Shown piece by piece: positions 51,155 through 58,598 of a DNA stretch of 64,000 nt. Source of the DNA: an uncultured Clostridium sp. Lineage in GTDB: Bacteria > Bacillota > Clostridia > Lachnospirales > Lachnospiraceae. The notes beneath the pieces were generated by a model. The model saw only the letters and a list, made by a program, of their open reading frames with translations, made no database searches and was not told the DNA's origin. Location: the NCBI GenBank assembly GCA_937885015.1, contig CALAAS010000027.1, forward strand, positions 1 through 64,000, written 5' to 3'. How positions within the stretch are numbered: the stretch's first letter is position 1; every line of letters starts with the position of its first letter. Position numbers and translations under genes: made by a program.

Positions 51155-52012
51155 TCAGTGGCCTCTTACGATCTTAAAGGTAGATCTCCAGTCATCCTGT
51201 CCCATGCCGCGGTCCATACCTTCCTGATAAACCCGCTGTACATTGGCCTCGCCCGGCATCTCTACGCCGCACTCTTTTGCCAGGTTCATGCAGATATTGA
51301 CATCCTTTGCCGCATTTGCCAGGGAGAAAGCTGTGGTGTAGTCCTCTGCTGCCAGTTTTTCATGCTGGGTATCCAGGTAGAAGTTCTGGCCGCCGCCGTA
51401 GGAAATAGCAGTTGCATAGTCCGGAATCGTGATACCGTTCTTCTGTGCCAGTGCAATGGTCTCGTTGACACCGTTCTGAATCTGGGTAACCAGAGCATTG
51501 TGGCAGATCTTCATAACAAGGCCTTTGCCGTTTCCGCCCATGCGGATTACGTTCTCGCCCATGTAAAGGAGGATCGGACGCATGCGCTCACACACATCCT
51601 CATCGCCACCCATGTAAATGCCAAGCTTTCCGGCAATGGCAGCCGGTTTGGACTTTACAACCGGAGCATCCATAAACTGAGCTCCCGTCTTTTTCACCAT
51701 CTCAGAGATCTCTACGGAAACGCTGGGATCAATGGTACTCATATCGATACAGGTTTTGGAGGAATCCAGAACACTTAAAATGCCCTCGTATACGCTTCTG
51801 GAGTGCTCAGACTTCGGAACCATGGAAATGATTACGTCCGACTTCTGTGCCAGTTCTACGGAAGTCTCGCAGGCTACCGCGCCCTTGGATGCCAGTAAAT
51901 CTACTTTTTCTTTTACAAAGTCAAACACATAAACCGTGTCATCATGTTTCTTTACAATGTTCTCGCTCATGGACTCGCCCATGATGCCAAGTCCGATAAA
52001 ACCGATTTTCAT
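51155..52012 (-). CDS. beta-hydroxyacid dehydrogenase, probable sulfolactaldehyde reductase
   Basis: NAD(P)-dependent oxidoreductase of 285 residues in the 3-hydroxyisobutyrate dehydrogenase family, like E. coli YihU. The dinucleotide loop is GFIGLGIMG (4-12), Asp31 ends the second strand and points to NAD(H), and the catalytic Lys168 lies in GLVMKICHN. The substrate loop reads DAPVVKSKPAAIAG (115-128), where most relatives have DAPVSGG; two added Lys could hold a sulfonate. I infer that it reduces sulfolactaldehyde to 2,3-dihydroxypropane-1-sulfonate, regenerating NAD+ during fermentation. Confidence 0.8.
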   Translation of the reverse strand: MKIGFIGLGIMGESMSENIVKKHDDTVYVFDFVKEKVDLLASKGAVACETSVELAQKSDVIISMVPKSEHSRSVYEGILSVLDSSKTCIDMSTIDPSVSVEISEMVKKTGAQFMDAPVVKSKPAAIAGKLGIYMGGDEDVCERMRPILLYMGENVIRMGGNGKGLVMKICHNALVTQIQNGVNETIALAQKNGITIPDYATAISYGGGQNFYLDTQHEKLAAEDYTTAFSLANAAKDVNICMNLAKECGVEMPGEANVQRVYQEGMDRGMGQDDWRSTFKIVRGH

Positions 52013-52044
52013 CCTCGTTCCCTCTTTTCTAACTTCCTGATGAA

Positions 52045-52731
52045 TTATTCCGTAATGGTGTTGTCCCAGGCGTTGCAGAACGTTCCAAGACCCTGTGTGG
52101 TGTAAGCATGTTTCATCATATCCTGGTATACAGCAAGACCAGTTGTCACGATATCAGCGCCAGCCACTGCACAGTCAGCAATCTGCTTAGGAGTACGGAT
52201 CGCAGCACAGATGATCTCTGTTTTTCCGTAGAAACCGTAGTTCTTGTAAATCTCAACCAGATTCTTGATGTACTCTTTGCAGTCCTCGCCGTTTGCCTCT
52301 TTCCAGCCAATGAACGGAGATACGAACAGGGAGCCGTTCTTTGCCGGAAGGATTGCCTGTGCTGCAGAGAAAATCAGAGTTACGTTGGTGCGGATGCCCA
52401 TTTTCTCCAGTCTTCTTGCTGCTACGATACCAGCCTCAATTGCCGGAATTTTGATAACGAAGTTCGGGCTGATGGCAGCTACCTTCTGTGCCATCTCTAC
52501 CATATCATCAGCGTTGTCCAGATGCGGATTGATCTCAACCGATACCGGGAACTTGTCCACACCCTCAAGGCCTTCGGATTTGATCCACTCAGCAATATCT
52601 GTGATAGCTGTCATGAACGGCTTTCCACTTAACATAATGTGTCTCGGGTTTGTGGTAACACCATCAATACCAAATGTCTCGTAAGCATATTTGATTTCAT
52701 CAAGCTTTGCACTGTCTAAGAAAAATTTCAT
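52045..52731 (-). CDS. sftT: sulfofructose transaldolase
   Basis: Class I aldolase-type transaldolase of 228 residues, in the short transaldolase / fructose-6-phosphate aldolase group. Asp6 (FFLDSA), the TTNP stretch (26-29) and the Schiff-base Lys94 in FVIKIPA are visible. In the sulfo-transaldolase pathway it moves the dihydroxyacetone unit of sulfofructose to glyceraldehyde-3-phosphate (or erythrose-4-phosphate), giving fructose-6-phosphate and sulfolactaldehyde. The context of a sulfoquinovosidase, DUF4867 and YihU-like gene separates it from an ordinary transaldolase. It is the first gene of the operon, with a leader of about 110 bases. Confidence 0.85.
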   Translation of the reverse strand: MKFFLDSAKLDEIKYAYETFGIDGVTTNPRHIMLSGKPFMTAITDIAEWIKSEGLEGVDKFPVSVEINPHLDNADDMVEMAQKVAAISPNFVIKIPAIEAGIVAARRLEKMGIRTNVTLIFSAAQAILPAKNGSLFVSPFIGWKEANGEDCKEYIKNLVEIYKNYGFYGKTEIICAAIRTPKQIADCAVAGADIVTTGLAVYQDMMKHAYTTQGLGTFCNAWDNTITE

Positions 52732-52764
52732 TGCTGCATCCTCCTCGATTTCGACTTTGATTAA

Positions 52765-52776
52765 TTTGTTTAATTA
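52765..52776. promoter_or_regulatory. AT-rich repeat in the leader of the sulfoquinovose operon
   Basis: TTTGTTTAATTA here repeats the TTTGTTTAATT found upstream of the promoter at 52908. It is a candidate binding site for the ROK regulator, whose relatives often bind AT-rich TTTGTTT-type sites. Confidence 0.35.
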
Positions 52777-52846
52777 TCTGCGACAACGTGATTTTCTGTC
52801 CTCTGTTTTATGTCTTTTCTGTTGCCGTTTTCTTTTTATCATCTAT

Positions 52847-52875
52847 ATAATATGTCTATTCTGCACAAATGTCAA
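52847..52875 (-). promoter_or_regulatory. sigma-A promoter of the sulfoquinovose operon
   Basis: A perfect TTGACA (52870-52875) and TATTAT (52847-52852) are exactly 17 bases apart on the minus strand. Such a strong core promoter implies tight repression when substrate is absent. Confidence 0.82.
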
Positions 52876-52879
52876 CGAA

Positions 52880-52935
52880 TTTGTTTCGGATTTTTGTTTT
52901 TCGTTACTTTGTTTAATTTATTTAATTAAATTTAT
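52880..52935. promoter_or_regulatory. AT-rich candidate operator region
   Basis: TTTGTTT occurs at 52880-52886 and, as TTTGTTTAATTT, at 52908-52919, followed by the palindrome TTTAATTAAA at 52921-52930. The cluster lies directly upstream of the operon's -35 element and close to the divergent MATE promoter. Confidence 0.4.
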
Positions 52936-52947
52936 GCAATATCACAA

Positions 52948-52975
52948 TTGCTCTTTCTGTTTCCTTCTATATGAT
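52948..52975 (+). promoter_or_regulatory. promoter of the MATE gene
   Basis: TTGCTC (52948-52953) and TATGAT (52970-52975), 16 bases apart, about 35 bases upstream of the MATE start. Confidence 0.5.
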
Positions 52976-53008
52976 AGAATTCAGAATACTCGAAAGGAGA
53001 CTCCTTCC

Positions 53009-54403
53009 ATGAAAACCATCTCTTTAAAAGGGGTTGGTACGCCAACCGACCTGACCTCCGGCGCTGCGTTCCCAGTCCTGATCCGGTACGCGATCCCCAT
53101 GTTCGCCAGCATGTTCTTCCAGCAGGCTTACAACCTGGCCGACAGCTGGATTGCCGGAAATAAAATCGGCTCCGAAGCCCTGGGGGCCGTCGGAACCTGT
53201 TATCCCATTACCGTATTCTTTATTGCCATTGCCTCCGGACTCAGCATTGGAACGTCTATTTTCTGTTCCCAGCAGTTCGGCGCAAAGGAGTACGGGCAGG
53301 TACGAGCCGCTATCCGCACAGCTCTCATCTGTTTTCTTCCTTTTTCCCTGCTCCTGACTATCCTGGCGCTGCCGTCCGTCCCCTCCATCCTCCGTTTCCT
53401 GGCCGTCCCGCCGGAGGCTTCGAGCGCCACAGCCCGGTACCTGACGGTCTACCTGGCCGGCCTCCCGTTCCTGTTCCTTTATAATATCACAACTGGAATT
53501 TTAAACGGGCTGGGGGACTCCAGGACGCCGCTTCTGTTTCTGATCTTCTCCTCCATCCTCAATATCCTGCTGGATCTGGCGCTGGTCATCACCATCCCCA
53601 TGGGCGTAGCCGGTCTGGCTCTGGCCACCCTTGCTGCCCAGGCAATCTCTTCGTTTGCTACCCTGTGGGCCGTAACCCGTATGGACAGGCAGCTCCATAC
53701 CGTGGCAAACTCTTCTGGCTGTGCAGACGAGTCCCCCTCCGTCCCCGCCCGGTTTTCTCTTCCCATTTTAAAAGAAATCCTGCGTCTGGCAATTCCCAGT
53801 GTGGTGCAGCACGTTTTCATGTCCACCGGGCAGCTGGTCATGCAGAATGTCATCAACAGCTATGGCCTCATCACCATGGCCGGTTACTCGGTGGCCTTCC
53901 GCATCAATGGCCTCTACGTCAACTCCCTGATGGCTCTCAGCAATGCCCTGTCCGGTTTTATCGCCCAGAACAAAGGGGCCAAAGCCTTCAGCCGCATCCG
54001 AAGCGGCTTTGCCGTCTCCATGGTCCTGGCAGCTCTGTTCTCCGCCGCCGTGGCGGGATTTCTCCTGCTTCGCGGCGATGCGGTACTCTCCTTCTTCATG
54101 GGGGAGGTGGAAAACAGGGCGGCCACCATCGAGGCCGGTATGGGATTCATTACCATCGTCTGCCCCTTTTATACGATGGTCTTTGCGAAATGCATCTGCG
54201 ACGGCGCCCTCCGGGGGATCGGCGCCATGAGACTGTTCATGATGTCCACCATCTCAGACGTCCTGATCCGTATGTTCTGCGGCCATATGTTTTCCGACCT
54301 CTGGGGCATCCGGGGAGTCTGGTGGATCTGGCCCTTCGCCTGGCTTGTCGGAACCTCCGTCTCCGTCATCGGCTGGGTCTGGCATATGAGGCGGCTTACG
54401 TAA
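53009..54403 (+). CDS. MATE-family efflux transporter
   Basis: Twelve-helix cation-coupled exporter of 464 residues. The family start AFPVLIRYAIPMFASMFFQQAYNL, with the QQxYNxxDS signature and IAGNKIGSEALGAVG, is clear, as is NGLGDSRTPLLF. The ATG at 53009 follows AAAGGAG; earlier in-frame codons are not translated from any ribosome site. MATE proteins expel cationic drugs or small metabolites. It is divergent from the sulfoquinovose operon and shares its 277-base control region. A role in that pathway is possible but unsupported. Confidence 0.9.
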   Translation: MKTISLKGVGTPTDLTSGAAFPVLIRYAIPMFASMFFQQAYNLADSWIAGNKIGSEALGAVGTCYPITVFFIAIASGLSIGTSIFCSQQFGAKEYGQVRAAIRTALICFLPFSLLLTILALPSVPSILRFLAVPPEASSATARYLTVYLAGLPFLFLYNITTGILNGLGDSRTPLLFLIFSSILNILLDLALVITIPMGVAGLALATLAAQAISSFATLWAVTRMDRQLHTVANSSGCADESPSVPARFSLPILKEILRLAIPSVVQHVFMSTGQLVMQNVINSYGLITMAGYSVAFRINGLYVNSLMALSNALSGFIAQNKGAKAFSRIRSGFAVSMVLAALFSAAVAGFLLLRGDAVLSFFMGEVENRAATIEAGMGFITIVCPFYTMVFAKCICDGALRGIGAMRLFMMSTISDVLIRMFCGHMFSDLWGIRGVWWIWPFAWLVGTSVSVIGWVWHMRRLT

Positions 54404-54422
54404 CCCCGCCTCCCATGTCTTC

Positions 54423-55091
54423 TCACTGCTGTTCCTGCAAGTATTTTTCAATATATTCTGCCCAGCCTTCTTTATCCTTAGCGCCGGCCACTGCGCCTCC
54501 CAGCTGCTTTCCGTCTTTATCGACAAACACCGTAGTGGGCACTACCTGCACCTGGGGAAGCAGCTGCAGGGCCAGGTCTCCGGCCGGTACCAGGTGAAGG
54601 TAATTCGCGCCGGTATCCGCCGCAATCTGCCGGGCCAGTTCCACCTGATCCGCTGCAATATTCCCGTCATAATCTACGGTATCCGTACAGATTCCGATGA
54701 TCTGAACGCCTTTATCCTGATACTCACGGCTCAGTTCGCCCAGATCCGGCATTTCTGAAAGGCAGGGGCCGCAGTAGGTGGCCCACAGATTGATTACTGT
54801 CAGGTCGTAGTCCGCAAAAATCTCCTCTGTAACGGGATTCCCTTCCAGATCCTGGGCCGTAAAGGATTCAAAAAGGCCCTTCTGGCCGCTTTCCTCTCCG
54901 CCCTCTGCCGAAACGTCCTGGGAACTTCCCGTACCGGCTTTCTGTGCATCCTCTGCCCCGTCCTGCTGCATCTCCTGCGTCTGTTCTGCCTGTTTCGGTT
55001 CTTCCTGCGCCTGTCCGCAGCCCACAAGCATCGCCATCCCGGCCGCCGCCAGGGCCGCCTGGATCCCCCTGTTCCATCGCAATTTTTTCAT
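54423..55091 (-). CDS. TlpA-like thioredoxin-fold lipoprotein
   Basis: Extracytoplasmic thiol-disulfide oxidoreductase of 222 residues. The signal peptide ends in the lipobox LVGC, a Gln/Glu-rich linker follows, then an AhpC/TSA-thioredoxin domain with the redox pair in ATYCGPCLSEMPDL and the cis-proline VPTTVFVD. Lipid anchoring puts it on the outer face of the membrane. The ATG at 55091 is preferred, behind AGAGGGG. It may protect exported thiols or serve cytochrome or peroxide chemistry; no partner gene is adjacent. Confidence 0.82.
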   Translation of the reverse strand: MKKLRWNRGIQAALAAAGMAMLVGCGQAQEEPKQAEQTQEMQQDGAEDAQKAGTGSSQDVSAEGGEESGQKGLFESFTAQDLEGNPVTEEIFADYDLTVINLWATYCGPCLSEMPDLGELSREYQDKGVQIIGICTDTVDYDGNIAADQVELARQIAADTGANYLHLVPAGDLALQLLPQVQVVPTTVFVDKDGKQLGGAVAGAKDKEGWAEYIEKYLQEQQ

Positions 55092-55272
55092 TTTCCTGAA
55101 CCCCTCTCTTTTCGATTGTCGCAAATTCTTTTCCGCCCTTGCGCCGCATCAGGCAGAATCGGCAGTATCAGTTTACCTGATCCCGTATTTGTCTGTAAAC
55201 CCCTTTCCCAAATTTTTCTTTTATGCTAAAATCAATTCAATTTTAACCATACATTTGATGAGGTATTACACC

Positions 55273-57771
55273 ATGTTTTCCGACAGACTAGAAACCGCGC
55301 AGGCATACGGCTATACATACCCGAAATGCCCCGCTCCTTATTATGAAACGCATCCATACCGCAACGCGCTGGAAGAGGGCGGCGTTTACCGCACCAGGAA
55401 CGGGCGTTTTAAAGCCGCCTGCCAGCCAAAAGAAGGCAGCCATGACAGCGGCCCTTTTACCTGTTTCTTTTCCGGAGGCTTCGGCACCGCCTCTTTCTCC
55501 CGCAATGCCCTGGGATTTTTTGACCGATGGCAGCTGCAGCCCGGCCTCCTGACGGACTGTGTTTTAGAAAATGCCTACTTCTCTCTCCGCTGGCAGGCCG
55601 GCCATGATGTGCGCGTTCGAAAGCTGCGGGTTTCCGAGGACGGATTCCGGCCGGAAGAAATGACCGTGACCGGCCTTTTTCCCGTTGTCTACGAGCATTT
55701 CAAAGCGCCCGATATGCCCTTTGAGGTGGTTCTGGAGCGATATTCCCCCATCATCCCCCACAACCTGGAGGACAGCGCGCTTCCGGTTACCCTGTTTGAT
55801 TTTCATATTCTCCCTCTGGCTGAAACGCCGGACGATATCCGGATTTCCATCTGCCTTTGCTGGCCCAACCTGCTGGGATGGAAACAGGCCTGGCACACTA
55901 CCGAACAACCCCGAGGCGTTCTCTGGCCTTCCCTTCAGAATGCCGGAAATTACGGTGCCTTAGAAGCCCGGGATGCAGACACGATCCACATCCGCCAGGG
56001 CAGAGAGCACATTGGCCCCGCCGACGGGTTGTGCGGAAATGTGATCCTTTCCCTCCAGGCTCCCGGATGGACCCCCTCCTGGGATGTCATGTTTAAGGAA
56101 ACCATGGCCACCACCGGCTATGAGCCGGCCCGGCAGATGCACACCATCGGAGCCATGGAGAGCCATTTTGCCGCAGAAGGGCGGCTGGCAAATTCCGATA
56201 TTACCTGGCAGGCCCACTGGCATGAAGCGACCGCCTCCGCCCTGGCAGCCGAAACCTCCCTGCTGGGAAGTGAAAAATCGCTGACCTTTGCGCTGACTCT
56301 GGATCTTCCCATTACCCAGTTTGGCATGGGCCGCAGATGGTACAAATATTATACCGAAAATCCAGTGGCATCCTCTGCTCTTTCCATCGCCCGGTATGCC
56401 TTAAAAAAACGGCCGGAATGGCTCCAGGCCATCAAAACGTTTCACCGCAGTGAACTTTTCCCCTGCGAAAATTCCCCCTGCGGGCAAAAAAAGGCTTCGC
56501 CCCGGGATGAAGTCCCGTTTTCCCAGCCGCCGGAGTACCGGGCGGCCCGGGTCAACGAGCTTTATTACCTTACCTCCGGAGGAACCATTCTCGTATCCAG
56601 GCCTGTGGATGGTTGGGATTCCCATACAGCTGCACTGGGTCAGCATCCTCATTTTGGACTCCTGGAAGGATTTGACACTGGCTATTATTACTACAATACC
56701 CTGGATCTCTGGGTCTACGGCTTCTATGCCCTGAGCCGTTTCTGGCCCCAGCTGGCAGACTGGACCTTTGATGATTATCTGGCCTCTGCCCCTCTTACCT
56801 GCAGCCGCCAGAATATGATCTACCGGGATCAAACTACCCGGGACAATCTGATCCCCGGAAAACTCCCCCATGATCTGGGCGGCTGCGCCGAAGATCTTTT
56901 TGTCCGCCTGAACGGGTATAATTTCCGGGATACCCCGAATATGTGGAAGGATCACAATCCCTCTTTTGTGCTGGCCTTTTACCTGCACTGCCGCATGACC
57001 GGAAGAACTGTGACCCGCAAAGAATACGATACACTGAAATTGATTATGAATTTTACAGAGCAGCAGGATACGGCAAGGCAGGCAGTTCCATCTCACAATG
57101 AATTCGGCGACAGTACCTGGGACAACCTTCACATGCAGGGCCTGTCTGCCTATTGCTGCAGCCTCTGTCTTGGCGCGTGGGCCGTCATGGCACAGCTTGC
57201 TGCAGATCAGAAGCTGGAAGACGACCGCTGCCATTATGAGTCCCTTCAGAACCAGGCCGCGGTAACCATGAAAAAGCTCTGGAACGGCCGGTATTTTACC
57301 ACAGATGAATGTGGAAAATATAAAAACGCCACCATGTCGGATGCCCTGTTCGGCCTCCTTCTGGCCCACAAAGCAGGACTTCCCACACAGATAGAACGAG
57401 AGCTTATTCTCTCCCACCTGAAAGCTGCCTGGCAAAACAATGCGGCCGCCTTCTGCGGCGGCCGCTACGGAGCTCTGCTGGTAGCAGAGCCTGATATTCA
57501 GACGTACGAAAAGGACGGCGGTGATGAACTGCAGGTTAATGAAGTTATCGTAGGGTCCTCCTGGGTTCTCGCTGCCTGTCTGCAGGAATTTGGACTTACA
57601 GAAGAGTCCGACGCTCCGGCTTCTTCCATGTTCCAGACGATCCGTTCCTATAAGCTGCAGTACCGCACCCCCGCCGCCTGGACTTCAGACGGACATTTCC
57701 GTGCACCTATGAACCTGCAGCCTCTGGCTGTCTGGCTTCTGGATCCAGGAAAAACATCCAGCTGCGACTAG
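55273..57771 (+). CDS. GH116-family glycoside hydrolase
   Basis: Large cytosolic protein of 832 residues, like bacterial beta-glucosidases/xylosidases related to human GBA2. The N-terminal beta domain shows GGFGTASFSRNALGFFDRWQL. The C-terminal (alpha/alpha)6 domain shows HDLGGCAEDLF and FGDSTWDNLHMQGLSAYC, whose Asp is the probable acid/base. The nucleophile region LEGFDTGYYYYNTLDLW differs in spacing from the LEGxEYxMYNTYD that I recall for the family. No signal peptide is seen from the ATG at 55273, which follows GAGGT. Substrate unknown. Its TAG stop shares the bases CTAG with the convergent Sir2 gene. Confidence 0.75.
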   Translation: MFSDRLETAQAYGYTYPKCPAPYYETHPYRNALEEGGVYRTRNGRFKAACQPKEGSHDSGPFTCFFSGGFGTASFSRNALGFFDRWQLQPGLLTDCVLENAYFSLRWQAGHDVRVRKLRVSEDGFRPEEMTVTGLFPVVYEHFKAPDMPFEVVLERYSPIIPHNLEDSALPVTLFDFHILPLAETPDDIRISICLCWPNLLGWKQAWHTTEQPRGVLWPSLQNAGNYGALEARDADTIHIRQGREHIGPADGLCGNVILSLQAPGWTPSWDVMFKETMATTGYEPARQMHTIGAMESHFAAEGRLANSDITWQAHWHEATASALAAETSLLGSEKSLTFALTLDLPITQFGMGRRWYKYYTENPVASSALSIARYALKKRPEWLQAIKTFHRSELFPCENSPCGQKKASPRDEVPFSQPPEYRAARVNELYYLTSGGTILVSRPVDGWDSHTAALGQHPHFGLLEGFDTGYYYYNTLDLWVYGFYALSRFWPQLADWTFDDYLASAPLTCSRQNMIYRDQTTRDNLIPGKLPHDLGGCAEDLFVRLNGYNFRDTPNMWKDHNPSFVLAFYLHCRMTGRTVTRKEYDTLKLIMNFTEQQDTARQAVPSHNEFGDSTWDNLHMQGLSAYCCSLCLGAWAVMAQLAADQKLEDDRCHYESLQNQAAVTMKKLWNGRYFTTDECGKYKNATMSDALFGLLLAHKAGLPTQIERELILSHLKAAWQNNAAAFCGGRYGALLVAEPDIQTYEKDGGDELQVNEVIVGSSWVLAACLQEFGLTEESDAPASSMFQTIRSYKLQYRTPAAWTSDGHFRAPMNLQPLAVWLLDPGKTSSCD

Positions 57772-58499
57772 TAACCCAGCTGCCGGAAAATAGCACCCGG
57801 TTCTCCAATAAGTGCCATATTGGCCCACTTATCCAGATAGTGGGGTTCCTGATGGATGACCACCAGCATACTTCCGGAAAAATACCGGATATAATTGGAA
57901 AACACCTCGGAGCGCAGTGTTGTTCCCAAAAGAAGAAGCACATCCGCCTTTCCGATTTCCTCGGTCGTTCTCGTCATAATGCGGCTGTCTACCATCTCTC
58001 CGTACAGCGATACCAACGGACGAATGGTAAAGCCGCATTTTTCACATACAGGAATTGCGCCTTCTTTGCGCATATCATCCACCGTATACCAGGTTCCACA
58101 GTGGGGACAGCGATTTTTAAACACACTTCCGTGCAGTTCAATTACATGCTCGCAGCCTGCCCTCTGCTCCTGCTCGAACATATTGGTCGTTATCACGCAC
58201 TGAAGACGGCCGGCCTTCTCCATGGCAGCCAGTGCGTAGCTGGAAGGAGCCGGATCTGGGATTTTATCCAGAAGCTCTTTTTCATAAAATCTGAAAAACT
58301 TCAGCGGGCGGGTATTGTAATAGGCGCTCGTAAAAATCTCTTCCGGAGAATCCCCATACTCTTCCTCAATTTCATAGGCGCGCGCCGGTTTTTTCATGCT
58401 CAAAAAACCGCCTTCTTCCGCCACGCCGGAACCGCAGACAGCAACCGTGTACCTGCTGTTATCCAAAACCATTTTCAAACGGCTGATCTCTCTTTCCAT
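57768..58499 (-). CDS. divergent Sir2-family (NAD-dependent deacetylase-like) protein
   Basis: Protein of 243 residues with a sirtuin fold. The expected ELHGS with the catalytic His and the Cys4 zinc site (CPHC and CEKC) are present. The NAD motifs are altered: GAGxS reads CGSGVAEEGG, and TQNID reads TTNMF, so the Asp is missing. The late NAD stretch LLLLGTTLRSEVF is recognisable. It may be a sirtuin-like enzyme with changed chemistry, a NAD sensor, or weakly active. It is monocistronic with its own promoter. Confidence 0.75.
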   Translation of the reverse strand: MEREISRLKMVLDNSRYTVAVCGSGVAEEGGFLSMKKPARAYEIEEEYGDSPEEIFTSAYYNTRPLKFFRFYEKELLDKIPDPAPSSYALAAMEKAGRLQCVITTNMFEQEQRAGCEHVIELHGSVFKNRCPHCGTWYTVDDMRKEGAIPVCEKCGFTIRPLVSLYGEMVDSRIMTRTTEEIGKADVLLLLGTTLRSEVFSNYIRYFSGSMLVVIHQEPHYLDKWANMALIGEPGAIFRQLGY

Positions 58500-58530
58500 A
58501 CCCTCGCCCTCCCTGTTTTCTGATAGTTCT

Positions 58531-58559
58531 ATTATATCGAAAAAACAGTTTAATTACAA
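58531..58559 (-). promoter_or_regulatory. promoter of the Sir2-like gene
   Basis: TTGTAA (58554-58559) and a perfect TATAAT (58531-58536), 17 bases apart on the minus strand, about 30 bases before the start codon. Confidence 0.7.
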
Positions 58560-58571
58560 GAAGTATGAAGA

Positions 58572-58598
58572 TTTTTCACGTATTTTTCACGTATTTTC
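58572..58598. repeat. 11-base tandem repeat at the end of the ABC operon
   Basis: TTTTTCACGTA occurs twice in tandem (58572-58582, 58583-58593), followed by a partial third TTTTC that runs into the stop codon of the ATPase gene. Confidence 0.6.

Noticed and set aside
56401..57435. Leftward open frame of 344 codons inside the GH116 gene
   Set aside because: No ribosome site and no family resemblance; the GH116 motifs support the other strand.
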